64,000 bases of DNA from JAJCYK01 sp965224285 (GTDB lineage Bacteria; Bacteroidota; Bacteroidia; Cytophagales; Cyclobacteriaceae): NCBI GenBank assembly GCA_965224285.1, contig OZ245043.1, positions 2,480,001-2,544,000 on the forward strand, read 5' to 3'. A model generated the notes under the pieces. That model did no database searches, was not told the DNA's origin, and saw only the letters and a program-made list of their open reading frames with translations. Both the position numbers and the translations under genes were made by a program. Shown in pieces: positions 43,594 to 53,276 of the stretch; position 1 is the stretch's first letter, and each line of letters opens with the position of its first letter.

Positions 43594-46038
43594 TTATTCA
43601 CTTTTTAGGATATCCACTGGATTGATCCGGATGGTTTTAAAAGTTCGGTAACTAATAGTGATCAGGGCTACCAGCAGCGCCAATAATCCAGCTAATAAAA
43701 ACTTATCAGCAGTTATGGGAATTCTGTAAGCAAAACTTGCCAACCACTCCTTTAGCAGTATCCAGGTAAACGGAACTGAAGCAACGAACGCTATTACTAC
43801 CATTACCGCATACTCACGAGAAAGCAATAAAGCCAGGTTGGTACCGGTGGCCCCCAGAACCCGGCGAATGCTAATTTCCTTTAATCGCTGTTGCATAGCC
43901 AGGGATGCCAAGGCATATAATCCCATACACCCTATAATAATAGCCAACCAGGTGGCGATCTTTATTATTTTACTTAACCGGGAATCATCCCTGTACTGAA
44001 CTGCCAAAGTTTGATCAACAAAAGAATAGTTAAAATCCCCTTCCAGATTAGTGGATTTCCAGATATCAGCAATGGTGTTGATGGTTTCCGACAGGCCGGT
44101 ATGGTTTATCTTTACCAATAACTTGGGAGATGGTGAATTGTTAATATTAATATTCTCTGCTCCGCTAAGTAGAAGAGCAGGGTCCATCACCAGGGCTAAT
44201 GGCTCCACTGGTTGGTATAGCGATGCGTAGTTAAAATCTTTAACTACACCAATTACCTGGTGCGATTTAAAATATTGACCGGGAATACTCCGGCCCAGAG
44301 GATCTTCCCAACCAAATTCATCTACCAAAGCTTGATTTACTAGTATCCCGCTATTGCGATCCCCAGGACGGCTAAAGGCTCTTCCCTGCGCTAACTCAAT
44401 TCCCAGCGCATTAAGGTAGTCTTCGTCTATAACATTCATGAAAATATCTCTGTATATGCCCTGCTGATCCGTAAAACCTAAAGTGGTCCAATTACCATTG
44501 CCAAAATCATGGGAACTGGCACAACTGGCTTTTATTTGCGGTACTTTAAGTAATTCGTTTTTCAATATCTGTGCTTTTTCAAAACCGGTGTTGATCAGCT
44601 CGGGCAAGCTTTGGGAGTCGGTTATATTGAGTGGTATCACCATAATATGTTCCCGATCATATCCAAGATCCTTTGTTTGTATGTAGCGCAATTGGTTACC
44701 CATAAAAAGAGTACCCGTAATAAGGAATACTGAAATAAAGATCTGTACGCCTACCAGAACTTTTTTAAGCCGATGTTTATCCGCTACGGACGACTTCCCC
44801 TTTATAATATCTGCCGGATTAAATACAGACAAAATATAAGCGGGATAGCTACCGGCAATTAAACCGGTAATGAAAGCTAATACTACCAGGATCAATATAT
44901 TGAACCCATCCAAGCTAAGGCTAAGTTGCTTTCCCGCTAAATCATTAAATGTCGCCAAACATAGCCTGGCTAAAAGCACCCCTAACGCAACTGAAAGAAT
45001 AGTGATAAGCATGGACTCTGTTAAAAACTGCCCCAAGAGTTGATTGCGTGCTGCCCCCACTACTTTCCTGATTCCCACTTCCTTAATACGCCGCAGAGAA
45101 CGGCCTATAGCCAGGGTAACATAATTGATACAAGCCACCACTAATATCAGCAAGGCCACCCCGGCCAGGATGTAGCTGTATTGAGGATTGCTTACCGGTG
45201 CCTGGCCCCGAGGATATGAAGTATCCAGATGCAGCGATTGCAACGGTTGCAGGCCTACCTGGTAATTGCTATTGTTATATAACTCGTTACCCAGAATTGT
45301 TTTGAAAAGAGCTGGAAATTGTGACTCCAGTAGAGTTGGATCCGTACCCGCTTGAAGTAAGATATAGGTTTCTGGCTGTACGTTGAACCACCCGTTGGTT
45401 AAGGTTTCAAGGTCATAGATCTTACCAAGATTGAAATCTGATATCAGGAACCCAAATTGAATGCTGGAGTTAGATGGAGGGTTCTCAACTACCGCCCTGA
45501 TCTCAAAATCCTCAAAATCAGTGCCCATACGTATTTTGAGTGCCTTACCAAGTGCCTCCCCCTCACCAAAGTATTTACGGGCGATATCTGAGGTAATAAC
45601 CAATCCTCGTTGAGATTCCAGGGTCAAACCGGGATCCCCCTTAAGGGGGCTAAAATCAAAAGTATCAAAGAAGTTCTCTCCCACAAGGTGTACCGCCTCT
45701 GAATATCGCTGTTCACCGCTTTCTACCAAGGTAGTTGTGGGTAGAATTCTAACCTGAGCTTTAACTTCACTAAAATTGTCCTTCAGCGCCGGACCTAGTG
45801 GGAAAGGAGTCACGGTATTAAAAAAAGTCTGATTGGGGCCATAGTCCTCTTTGACGTAAGCTCTATAAATATCATCCCCCTTGTGGTGGAATTGATCAAA
45901 GCTCCATTCATCTCTTACAAACAGGGCAATAAGCAGACAACAAGCAACTCCTAAGCCTAATCCCAGGATGTTGATCAAGGTGTGGCCGAAATCCCTTTGA
46001 AATACTCTAAGGCCGATTTTGATATAGTTTAAAACCAT
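43594..46038 (-). CDS. FtsX-family ABC permease (MacB_PCD), copy 3
   Basis: This 814-aa permease has an N-terminal TM (GHTLINILGLGLGVACCLLIAL), a MacB_PCD periplasmic domain, then three TMs (about 285-400) with FtsX features (GRSLRRIKEVGIRKVVGA). A second half follows with the same order and ends in a three-TM block with LKEISIRRVLGATG. The duplicated eight-TM layout is typical of large Bacteroidota permeases of this group. It is one of three related genes in a row (with 46062 and 48475), 24 bp from its neighbour, and probably acts on lipids, peptides or drugs in the outer leaflet or periplasm. The substrate is unknown. Confidence 0.9.
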   Translation of the reverse strand: MVLNYIKIGLRVFQRDFGHTLINILGLGLGVACCLLIALFVRDEWSFDQFHHKGDDIYRAYVKEDYGPNQTFFNTVTPFPLGPALKDNFSEVKAQVRILPTTTLVESGEQRYSEAVHLVGENFFDTFDFSPLKGDPGLTLESQRGLVITSDIARKYFGEGEALGKALKIRMGTDFEDFEIRAVVENPPSNSSIQFGFLISDFNLGKIYDLETLTNGWFNVQPETYILLQAGTDPTLLESQFPALFKTILGNELYNNSNYQVGLQPLQSLHLDTSYPRGQAPVSNPQYSYILAGVALLILVVACINYVTLAIGRSLRRIKEVGIRKVVGAARNQLLGQFLTESMLITILSVALGVLLARLCLATFNDLAGKQLSLSLDGFNILILVVLAFITGLIAGSYPAYILSVFNPADIIKGKSSVADKHRLKKVLVGVQIFISVFLITGTLFMGNQLRYIQTKDLGYDREHIMVIPLNITDSQSLPELINTGFEKAQILKNELLKVPQIKASCASSHDFGNGNWTTLGFTDQQGIYRDIFMNVIDEDYLNALGIELAQGRAFSRPGDRNSGILVNQALVDEFGWEDPLGRSIPGQYFKSHQVIGVVKDFNYASLYQPVEPLALVMDPALLLSGAENININNSPSPKLLVKINHTGLSETINTIADIWKSTNLEGDFNYSFVDQTLAVQYRDDSRLSKIIKIATWLAIIIGCMGLYALASLAMQQRLKEISIRRVLGATGTNLALLLSREYAVMVVIAFVASVPFTWILLKEWLASFAYRIPITADKFLLAGLLALLVALITISYRTFKTIRINPVDILKSE

Positions 46039-46061
46039 TTAGACAGAGCTTAATTTTTAAA

Positions 46062-48455
46062 TTATTCAGTTCTTAAAGAACTCACTGGGTTGGCCAATGC
46101 CGCGGTTGTGGTTTTATATCCTGAAGTAAATACCACCAATAGTATTGACAAGAATAGACCGGCAACAAAATAGGTCCACCCCAGGTCAATGCGAAAGCTA
46201 AAATCTGACAACCAGGATTTCATGAAAAGGTAGCTGACCGGGCCAGCCACCAGGAAAGATGCCAGGGTGAGAAACATCAGCGGGCGAGATATTAACCAGG
46301 TGACTTCACTCACCGAACTGCCCAGTACCTTTCTAATGCCAATCTCTTTGGTTTTAACGGTGACCACAAAAGTGATCAATCCAAAAAGACCTATCCCCCC
46401 AATTATTATCGCCAATCCGGAAAAGAGCGATAACAGGTTGCTTATTTTTTTCTCGTCAGAATAGAAACTGGCAATTGACTCATCGAGAAAATTTGATTGA
46501 AAGATCTTTTGGGGAAATGCAGTATTCCAGGCGTGTTGTATGTCCGTTAGAAATTGCGGCAGATTGTTACCACTGAATTTAACAGCGCCTCTATGAAAAG
46601 TTTCACTATCAACCATGAAAATACAAGGCTGAATGGGCTCATGAAGAGAACGTGTATTGAAGTCCCGTACCACTCCGGCAATGGGAGCCTTCCTACCCCA
46701 GATTTCCACAAACTCGCCCAGGGCAAGGTCCGGGTTTGCTAGTTGCATGGCCTTTACAAATGACTGGTTCACCAGGAAAGCAGTAGTTGTATCCCTATCT
46801 GTAATATTTGAACCCACCAACAACGTAATGCCATAGGTATCCAGATATTGTTGATCAATGAATTTAACCTGGGTGTAGGCATTGATCTTTTGCTGGCCAT
46901 TTTGGTAGTTAAATTCTCCGCCCCAGCTATCACCGGAGGCAGCCCCGGTGTTGGAAAAACTGATAGAGGAGACCTGAACATTGTTCACCAATTCGGAGCG
47001 TATGATCTCACTGTATTTTTTCCCTTGCAAAGGCATGGGGAATTCGACCACCGCCTCCTTGTCAATGCCCATAGAATTAGTGGTGAAATAGTCAATTTGT
47101 TGAGATACTACTATAGTACATATCAGTATGATTTGGCAAATCACCAGTTGGGCGCCAACCAGGGACTTGCGAAAAAACCCTCTACTACTTCCTTTGGATT
47201 TGGCAGCATCAAATGTAATTCTAGGCTTTAAGCGCGAGAGGACCAATGCCGGATAGTAGCCAGCCAGCATGCATACCAGTATAACAATTAGCATGATCAG
47301 CAGAGTAAGCCTTCCAATACCCAAAAAACGCCAGCTTAGCTGATACCCCAGAAAAGAATCCAGTCTCACCAGCCCGATTTGTGCCAACAACACGGCCAGG
47401 ACTACCGCTAAAATTGTAATCAGCAATGTTTCTAATAGGAATTGAGGTATTAATTGCCTGCGATTTCCCCCCAGCGCTTTTCTTACGCCCACCTCCTTGA
47501 ATCGGAAGGTCGCCAGGGCTGTGTTCAGATTGATGAAATTGATACAGGAGATGAGCAATATGAAGATGCCCACCAGGGACATTGCCTTAATGGTACCCCT
47601 GGAAATAACCCTGTAATTATAATTAGAGAATCTGGTATCGAAATGAAGTTCCGATAGAGGTTGCAGGAAAAGATGAGTCTTTGCTGCAAATTCATCGCTT
47701 CGGTATTTGAGAAGATAAGACTGCAACCGCATGTTGATGGATTCGGTATTCGCAGATGAAGTTAGCCTAACGTAACAATTAACCCTACCAGAGCTGGCAT
47801 CCCAAGCCTCCCAGCCTCTTTTATCTTCGGTTCCCAGATTGAAAGAAATAAGCATATTAAATGGTAGGTCAGTATTTCGGGGAACATCAGCGACCACCCC
47901 TACTACCTTCAGGTCATATTGTCCATCAAAATTGATCAATCGCCCTATGGGATTTTGGTCCTTAAAATATTTGTGGGCTAATGATTGAGAGATCACCACG
48001 GTTTTAGGCTCCCTAAGCGCTTGTTTAGGATTACCCTCAATCCAGCGGTAAGTAAAAATTTCAAAGTAATCAGAGTCGACAAAAGCAACTCCCCGAGATT
48101 CTTTATATTTATTTTCCTCACCTGATCCGGGAACGGTAATCACCGGGTCATGAAAATTTGCATCCACGATGGTAAGGGTCTCAATTTCTTTAAAATCGGC
48201 TCGCAATGCTTCCGGCAAGGGATAGGGAATAGCTTGGGTGAGCCTGTGGTTGTCATGGGCATTGTCATCCATTACTACCCGGTAAATTCGCTGCCAGTCA
48301 GTATGATAACGATCAAAACTCCATTCGAAAAACACCACCAAAGCGATCACCAAAACGCCAGCTATACCCAGGGATAATCCCAAGATGTTCAACAAACCAA
48401 GCTGTTTGTTCCTTACCAGATTTCGCCAGGCTACTATAAGATAATTTTTGAGCAT
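46062..48455 (-). CDS. FtsX-family ABC permease (MacB_PCD), copy 2
   Basis: This 797-aa permease begins with LLNILGLSLGIAGVLVIALV in the first TM. It has two MacB_PCD-type periplasmic domains and two FtsX three-TM blocks, the first with FRFKEVGVRKALGG and the second with VKTKEIGIRKVLGSS. The EIGIRKVLG element after TM is the coupling helix that contacts the ATPase. The gene is 20 bp from copy 1 and 24 bp from copy 3, so it is in the same operon. Sequence differs widely from both neighbours, which argues for different substrates or heteromeric pairing rather than recent duplication. Confidence 0.9.
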   Translation of the reverse strand: MLKNYLIVAWRNLVRNKQLGLLNILGLSLGIAGVLVIALVVFFEWSFDRYHTDWQRIYRVVMDDNAHDNHRLTQAIPYPLPEALRADFKEIETLTIVDANFHDPVITVPGSGEENKYKESRGVAFVDSDYFEIFTYRWIEGNPKQALREPKTVVISQSLAHKYFKDQNPIGRLINFDGQYDLKVVGVVADVPRNTDLPFNMLISFNLGTEDKRGWEAWDASSGRVNCYVRLTSSANTESINMRLQSYLLKYRSDEFAAKTHLFLQPLSELHFDTRFSNYNYRVISRGTIKAMSLVGIFILLISCINFINLNTALATFRFKEVGVRKALGGNRRQLIPQFLLETLLITILAVVLAVLLAQIGLVRLDSFLGYQLSWRFLGIGRLTLLIMLIVILVCMLAGYYPALVLSRLKPRITFDAAKSKGSSRGFFRKSLVGAQLVICQIILICTIVVSQQIDYFTTNSMGIDKEAVVEFPMPLQGKKYSEIIRSELVNNVQVSSISFSNTGAASGDSWGGEFNYQNGQQKINAYTQVKFIDQQYLDTYGITLLVGSNITDRDTTTAFLVNQSFVKAMQLANPDLALGEFVEIWGRKAPIAGVVRDFNTRSLHEPIQPCIFMVDSETFHRGAVKFSGNNLPQFLTDIQHAWNTAFPQKIFQSNFLDESIASFYSDEKKISNLLSLFSGLAIIIGGIGLFGLITFVVTVKTKEIGIRKVLGSSVSEVTWLISRPLMFLTLASFLVAGPVSYLFMKSWLSDFSFRIDLGWTYFVAGLFLSILLVVFTSGYKTTTAALANPVSSLRTE

Positions 48456-48474
48456 ATTAGAAGGGGTCAGTTAA

Positions 48475-50865
48475 TCATTCGGATTTAAGAGTTTCAGATG
48501 GATTAATAAGCGCGGCTTTTATTGCTTTATGGCCGATGGTTATGATACCAACCAGCATCACTAGCAATAATGCACCCATGAACTCTGCCGCTCCCAAACT
48601 GACCCGGAAAGCAAAATAATTAAGCCAATTATTCATCGCCCACCAGGCTACAGGGACGGCGATCACAAACGCTATTAAGATCTGCTTAAAGAATGAACCG
48701 GAAACGTGGATCAGTAAATTAGTTAAGGTAGCGCCCAGCACCTTTCTGATGCTGAGTTCCTTGGTCCTCTTTTCAATGATGTAGGAGGCCAGCCCAAATA
48801 ATCCCAGGCAAGCAATGAATATGGTTAATACCGCCCCAATCCTGAACAACCTTTGGGCTCTTTGATCGGCTTTGTAAAAGCGATCCAATTGTTGATCCAG
48901 GAAGTGTAATTCCATTACGGTGGTGTTGTCGTATTTCTCATGTACTTCATTAATTGATTTGACGGTAGTGGGAATATCATTGCCCGTTAGTTTCAAACTA
49001 AAATAATCTACGGATTGCACTGCATTGGACCAGGGGGCGATGACTAGAGGAGAAATGATCTCATGCAACGACTGATAGTGGAAACCTTTAATTACACCCG
49101 CCACCCGGTATTCTCCAAGTCCTAAGACCGTTAAATCCTTATTAATGGCTTGATCCCATCCTAAAGCCCTGGCAGCTTGTTCATTGATAAGCACGGTGGT
49201 GGAATCCCGGAGTCGGTCACCGGTAAAATTTTGCCCCTCCATTAGTTCCATGTTATAGGTATCCACCATGTCCTCATCGAAACTCATAAAGTAAGCCTGC
49301 ACGCTATCACCGGCTAGTTTATCAGAGGTGACGGGGATCTGAATAATGTCTTTCCATTCGCCGGGCACCCTGGAGCTGGCAGCCACCTTTTCAACCCCGG
49401 CTATTTGCCGGAATTCTCTTTTCATAGCCTCGAAATGGCTGCGAACATTACCATTGTTGATGTCCACTACAGCCATGGCTTCTTGGTCAAACCCCAGGTT
49501 CCTCTCACGGATATAGTTCATCTGATTGCTGGTAACGATAGTGGCAATGATCATAATTATTGATAGAGTAAATTGGGTCACCACCAGGAATTGTCGCAGC
49601 AATAAATTCCCTGCCCCGGCACCCCTTTCGCCTTTTACTGTGGCAATAGGTTTTAGTCTTGATAATTGAATTGCCGGATATAAACCTGACAGCAAACCTA
49701 TTACTACCGCAAGCACTAATAATACCACCATCATCTCTCCCAAATGGGCCATGTCCAACTGATAGTTTTTTCCAGTTAAGCGATTAAAGTAGGGTAGCAA
49801 CAGCTTCATCAGACCTAATGAGATTAACATGGCGGTAAAAGCGATTACCAGGGACTCGCTGAGAAATTGAAATACCAATTGCCTTCTTTCAGCTCCAGAC
49901 ACTTTTCGTATGCCTATTTCCCTGGACCTTTGTCCGGATTTTGCTGTAGCCAGATTAATATAGTTGATGCATGCAATCACTAACATAAACAGGGCAATGG
50001 CCCCGAAAAGGTAAATGTACCGGATCTCTCCTTTCAGCCGTTCTGTGCCGAATTCCACTGATTCTGACTCTAAATAGATGTCCCCAATGTTTTGAAAGAT
50101 GAGATCCTGCCGGCTGGGGGTATCAGGCCAGTGCAGGTTGGCGAACTGACTGGATTTACTCTGTAAGCTTGCTTGACTATTTGCATCCTGTAGCAGGAGG
50201 TATAGGTATGCTCCGTAAGCTTCCCAATTTTGATTATATGCCGCAAATAGGCTATCTGAGTTATTAATAGTTAAAAGAAAATCAAATTGTAAGTGAGAAT
50301 TGGCAGGAGGGTTTTCCACGATAGCCGTAACCTTGGCATCTTCCAAATTTTGTAAATCCAGGACCTCCCCAATCGCGCTGTGTTCGCCAAAATACTTTTT
50401 AGCGGCATCAACAGAAAGAACTACGGAGTTTGGGCTTGATAAGGGAGTTTTCAAATCACCCTCAACCAATTTAAAATCGAATACTTCCAGGAAGTTGCTA
50501 TCCACCAGGTAGTAATTACGCTCGTGAATTCTTTGTCCGTTGATCTCAGTGTTAATATGTCCGTAGGGTCTAAAAAGCCTGGTATAGCTTACCACTTCCC
50601 CGTATTCTTGCAATAGCGCCTCACCCACTGGTGGCGCTGTCTGCCCATAGAATCGAGTTTGCTCTTCGGACTGGTCAACCTCCACTACTCTGACCAATCG
50701 GTCTGAGTACTGGTGAAAATTATCCTGGGATAATTCATCAATTATAAACCAGTAAAGTAAACTGCTGCAGGTAATTCCAATGGCCAATCCAAAGACGTTT
50801 ATGAGAGAGAAAGTCCGGTTTTTTATAAGGTTGCGCCAGGCGATGGTGAGATAGTTTTTCAGCAT
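48475..50865 (-). CDS. FtsX-family ABC permease (MacB_PCD), copy 1
   Basis: This 796-aa permease starts MLKNYLTIAWRNLIKNRTF and then has the first TM SLINVFGLAIGITCSSLLYW. It has the same duplicated layout as the two downstream permeases, with coupling elements RSREIGIRKVSGA and KRTKELSIRKVLGA. It is the first of the three, and 206 bp separate it from the canonical ATPase gene upstream. That gap could hold a separate promoter or processing site. I saw no convincing promoter in it, only a short ACCTGC-TT-GCAGGT hairpin near the ATPase end. Confidence 0.9.
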   Translation of the reverse strand: MLKNYLTIAWRNLIKNRTFSLINVFGLAIGITCSSLLYWFIIDELSQDNFHQYSDRLVRVVEVDQSEEQTRFYGQTAPPVGEALLQEYGEVVSYTRLFRPYGHINTEINGQRIHERNYYLVDSNFLEVFDFKLVEGDLKTPLSSPNSVVLSVDAAKKYFGEHSAIGEVLDLQNLEDAKVTAIVENPPANSHLQFDFLLTINNSDSLFAAYNQNWEAYGAYLYLLLQDANSQASLQSKSSQFANLHWPDTPSRQDLIFQNIGDIYLESESVEFGTERLKGEIRYIYLFGAIALFMLVIACINYINLATAKSGQRSREIGIRKVSGAERRQLVFQFLSESLVIAFTAMLISLGLMKLLLPYFNRLTGKNYQLDMAHLGEMMVVLLVLAVVIGLLSGLYPAIQLSRLKPIATVKGERGAGAGNLLLRQFLVVTQFTLSIIMIIATIVTSNQMNYIRERNLGFDQEAMAVVDINNGNVRSHFEAMKREFRQIAGVEKVAASSRVPGEWKDIIQIPVTSDKLAGDSVQAYFMSFDEDMVDTYNMELMEGQNFTGDRLRDSTTVLINEQAARALGWDQAINKDLTVLGLGEYRVAGVIKGFHYQSLHEIISPLVIAPWSNAVQSVDYFSLKLTGNDIPTTVKSINEVHEKYDNTTVMELHFLDQQLDRFYKADQRAQRLFRIGAVLTIFIACLGLFGLASYIIEKRTKELSIRKVLGATLTNLLIHVSGSFFKQILIAFVIAVPVAWWAMNNWLNYFAFRVSLGAAEFMGALLLVMLVGIITIGHKAIKAALINPSETLKSE

Positions 50866-51071
50866 GATATAGTTTTTGATAGGTAAGGCTATATGGAACA
50901 GAATCGCTTTTCACTCATAAAGAATAGGGTTCAAACAGTAATCCGTCGGTCATACCAGCTCCCGTGTCTTATTATCGATGATTCTAATTAACGATTTGTA
51001 TATAGGTCTAATCGGGAGCCCTGTAGAGAAATATAGTTCAACCTGCAAGCAGGTACTCCTTACAGATTAAT

Positions 51072-51761
51072 CTACACATGAAACTGCTCCTTGACATTCT
51101 CCGATACCACTCTGCCATCCAGCAACCTGATGATACGGTGGGCATAATTGGCGTCATATGGAGAGTGGGTTACCATTACGATAGTAGTACCTTCCCGGTT
51201 TAATTCAGCTAATAGATTCATGACCTCATCCCCGTTAACCGAATCCAGATTACCGGTAGGCTCATCTGCCAGTATTAAAGAAGGATCTGCCACTACCGCC
51301 CGGGCTATGGCCACCCGTTGCTGCTGCCCCCCTGATAACTGCTGGGGGAAGTGGTTACGGCGGTTCATAATGTTCATCCGCTTTAAAACTGCTTCGGTTT
51401 TTTCTTTGCGCTCTTTTCCTGGAATCTTTAGGTAGAGCAGAGGCAATTCCACATTTTCAAATACCGTAAGCTCATCAATCAGGTTGAAACTTTGAAATAC
51501 AAAACCGATACTGCCCTTGCGCAATTTACTCCTCTGACTCTCGGAATAATTGGCCACCTCGTGTTCCTGGAAATGATACTCGCCGCCATTGGGGCTGTCA
51601 AGCAGGCCCAAAATGTTTAACAGGGTAGATTTCCCGCATCCGGAAGGGCCCATAATCGCTACGAATTCCCCTGACTTGATCTCAATGTTTACGGAGTCCA
51701 GGGCAGTGGTTTCTACTTCCTCCGTGGTGTAAACTTTATTTAACGCTACCGTCTTGATCAT
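51072..51761 (-). CDS. MacB-like ABC ATPase, canonical
   Basis: This is a 229-aa ATPase from the ATG at 51761 (MIKTVALNKVYTTEE). An upstream in-frame ATG at 51827 would extend into the adaptor gene and is not preferred. Walker A GPSGCGKST, Q-loop GFVFQSFNLIDEL, signature LSGGQQQRVAIARA, Walker B LILADEPTGNLDS and switch His (VTHSPYDA) are all standard for the LolD/MacB group. It follows the adaptor gene by 25 bp and should supply ATP to the FtsX permeases. Confidence 0.93.
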   Translation of the reverse strand: MIKTVALNKVYTTEEVETTALDSVNIEIKSGEFVAIMGPSGCGKSTLLNILGLLDSPNGGEYHFQEHEVANYSESQRSKLRKGSIGFVFQSFNLIDELTVFENVELPLLYLKIPGKERKEKTEAVLKRMNIMNRRNHFPQQLSGGQQQRVAIARAVVADPSLILADEPTGNLDSVNGDEVMNLLAELNREGTTIVMVTHSPYDANYAHRIIRLLDGRVVSENVKEQFHV

Positions 51762-51786
51762 GTATTTAGTTATTTGTTTTTTAATT

Positions 51787-53046
51787 TCATTCAAGCACCA
51801 ACACCGCATTATCTCCAAAGTTGTCATAGCTGGAAGTGACTACTTTATCACCGGGTTGCAGCCCTTCAAGCACTTCGTAATGCTCACTGTTCTTACGGCC
51901 TAAACGAATATTTCGCTTTACCGCCTGTTGCTCATTTTCTTCCAACAGGAAGACCCAGTTGCCGCCGGTTGATTGGAAAAATCCTCCGGTAGGCAGTAGC
52001 AAAGCCTGTCCGGTATTGCCTAATTCAATGCGGATCCGCAGGGACTGCCCCCGTTTTATACCTGGGGGAGTATTATCCTGGAATTCCATATCCACTTCGA
52101 AATTCCCATTGTTGATGGTGGGATAGATCTTGGTGACTTCTAGTTTATATATCATCCCATCCGGCCCCTCATAAGATGCTGCCTGACCACTATTGATGCG
52201 TGGCAGATATAACTCATCTACTTGTACACTAAGCTTAAAATCGTTGACAATATCCACTTGCCCTAGCCTTTGTCCCTGCTGAATGGATTGGCCTATTTCT
52301 AATTGCTCTGAAGCGAATTGACCTTTAATTGGCGCTTTGATCACCAGGTTATCCAGTATTCTATTGACTGCCTCCAGACTTTTCCACATGCGTTGCTCTG
52401 AATCATTCAACTGACGTAGTTGTACATTTTTGAGTTTTTTCTCCTGCTCATAAGCACCCGATACAATCCCTTTCCTCTTGGTGTTATACTGGTAAAGCTC
52501 CTTGGCCTCCTCAAATTCTTTGGTAGAAATAACTTTTTCCTCATACAACATCTTTTGCCGTTCAAACTCCGGCCCCGCTATTTGCAATTGATACTCTACC
52601 TCAGCCAATTCCTTTTCCAGGTTTTGAGTATTCTGATCCAGTAGCAGACGCGAGGTCCTTAGGTTGTTGATCTGTTCGTACAACTGTGCTTCCCGGTTAA
52701 GCACTTCCAATTGTAAATCGGAATTAGTTAAAGTAACCAGGGGTTCGCCGGCCTCTACCATGGACCCGGTTTCCATGTTCAGCTCTTTCACTATTCCCCC
52801 CTCAATGGCATCCAGGTAGTAGGTTTCAATTGGTTGTACAATTCCAGTCTCAGGAATCCATTCCTGGAATTCACCCTCCTGAATGGTCGCAACCGTTATC
52901 TTGTCACGCTCTACATTCAGCTTGGAGCGGTGATCAGCAAAAACCAACGTATATAAAATGAAAATAAGCAACAAACCTCCACCCCCCGCATAGAGCTTCC
53001 TCTTGGTGGTCCAGGTTTTCTTTTTCAGTTTACGATCCATTCCCAT
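51787..53046 (-). CDS. MacA-like periplasmic adaptor (HlyD family)
   Basis: This 419-aa adaptor starts at the ATG at 53046 or 53040. A basic N-tail (RKLKKKTWTTKRK) is followed by one TM (about residues 18-38). A lipoyl half (IVQPIETYYLDAIEGGIVKE, near 73), a coiled coil (about 115-225, with GPEFERQKMLYEEKVIS), the second lipoyl half (NLVIKAPIKGQFAS) and a beta-barrel complete it. It heads the transporter operon and faces the sigma-54-type regulator gene across 230 bp. No outer-membrane factor is encoded in the locus, so the complex may use a TolC protein from elsewhere. Confidence 0.92.
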   Translation of the reverse strand: MGMDRKLKKKTWTTKRKLYAGGGGLLLIFILYTLVFADHRSKLNVERDKITVATIQEGEFQEWIPETGIVQPIETYYLDAIEGGIVKELNMETGSMVEAGEPLVTLTNSDLQLEVLNREAQLYEQINNLRTSRLLLDQNTQNLEKELAEVEYQLQIAGPEFERQKMLYEEKVISTKEFEEAKELYQYNTKRKGIVSGAYEQEKKLKNVQLRQLNDSEQRMWKSLEAVNRILDNLVIKAPIKGQFASEQLEIGQSIQQGQRLGQVDIVNDFKLSVQVDELYLPRINSGQAASYEGPDGMIYKLEVTKIYPTINNGNFEVDMEFQDNTPPGIKRGQSLRIRIELGNTGQALLLPTGGFFQSTGGNWVFLLEENEQQAVKRNIRLGRKNSEHYEVLEGLQPGDKVVTSSYDNFGDNAVLVLE

Positions 53047-53080
53047 ATTCTGCCTTCATTTAATTCAGATCTATAACGTG

Positions 53081-53096
53081 CCAACAAATATGCCAA
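53081..53096 (-). promoter_or_regulatory. sigma-54-like promoter for the transporter operon, imperfect
   Basis: The minus strand reads TTGGCATATTTGTTGG. The -24 part matches TTGGCA, the -12 part is TTGG where TTGC is expected, and the spacing (GG-N10-GG) is right. It sits 35-50 bp upstream of the adaptor start. The altered -12 base lowers confidence. Confidence 0.35.
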
Positions 53097-53137
53097 ATCC
53101 ATGGATGGCTGAAATGAAGCATTTTGTTGAATTTCTC

Positions 53138-53171
53138 GCACGCTAGCGAACTAATTTGTTCGCCAGCGAAC
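53138..53171. promoter_or_regulatory. tandem palindromes, likely enhancer sites for the NtrC-type regulator
   Basis: GTTCGCCAGCGAAC (53158-53171) is a palindrome with perfect 6-bp arms, and GCACGCTAGCGAAC (53138-53151) is a 12-of-14 match to the same pattern. Their centres are exactly 20 bp (about two helical turns) apart. They lie about 75 and 95 bp from the predicted start points on both sides, as expected of upstream activating sequences bound by sigma-54 activators. Confidence 0.6.
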
Positions 53172-53213
53172 GCCGTACCCCCGTTTATTCAACCTAGAGG
53201 CCACTTGGGTTAG

Positions 53214-53231
53214 GGGGTATAAATTTTGCAA
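53214..53231 (+). promoter_or_regulatory. sigma-54-type promoter for the regulator-kinase operon
   Basis: GGTATAAATTTTGCA contains GG-N10-GC with a TTTGCA -12 part, matching the sigma-54 core spacing exactly. The -24 side (GGGGG) lacks the usual TGGCAC. It is 46-60 bp upstream of the regulator start at 53277, which suggests autoregulation. Confidence 0.5.
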
Positions 53232-53276
53232 AGAATATGGGGTAAGCGCTGAATTAATGGTAAATTATCTTCACTC

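Noticed and set aside
50866..51071. Possible promoter between the canonical ATPase and the first permease
   Set aside because: I found neither a TAnnTTTG box nor a GG-N10-GC element in the right orientation, only a short hairpin.
53166..53179. Second GG-N10-GC match on the minus strand near the adaptor gene
   Set aside because: It lies within the tandem palindrome and too far from the adaptor start for a typical leader, so the imperfect site at 53081-53096 fits better.
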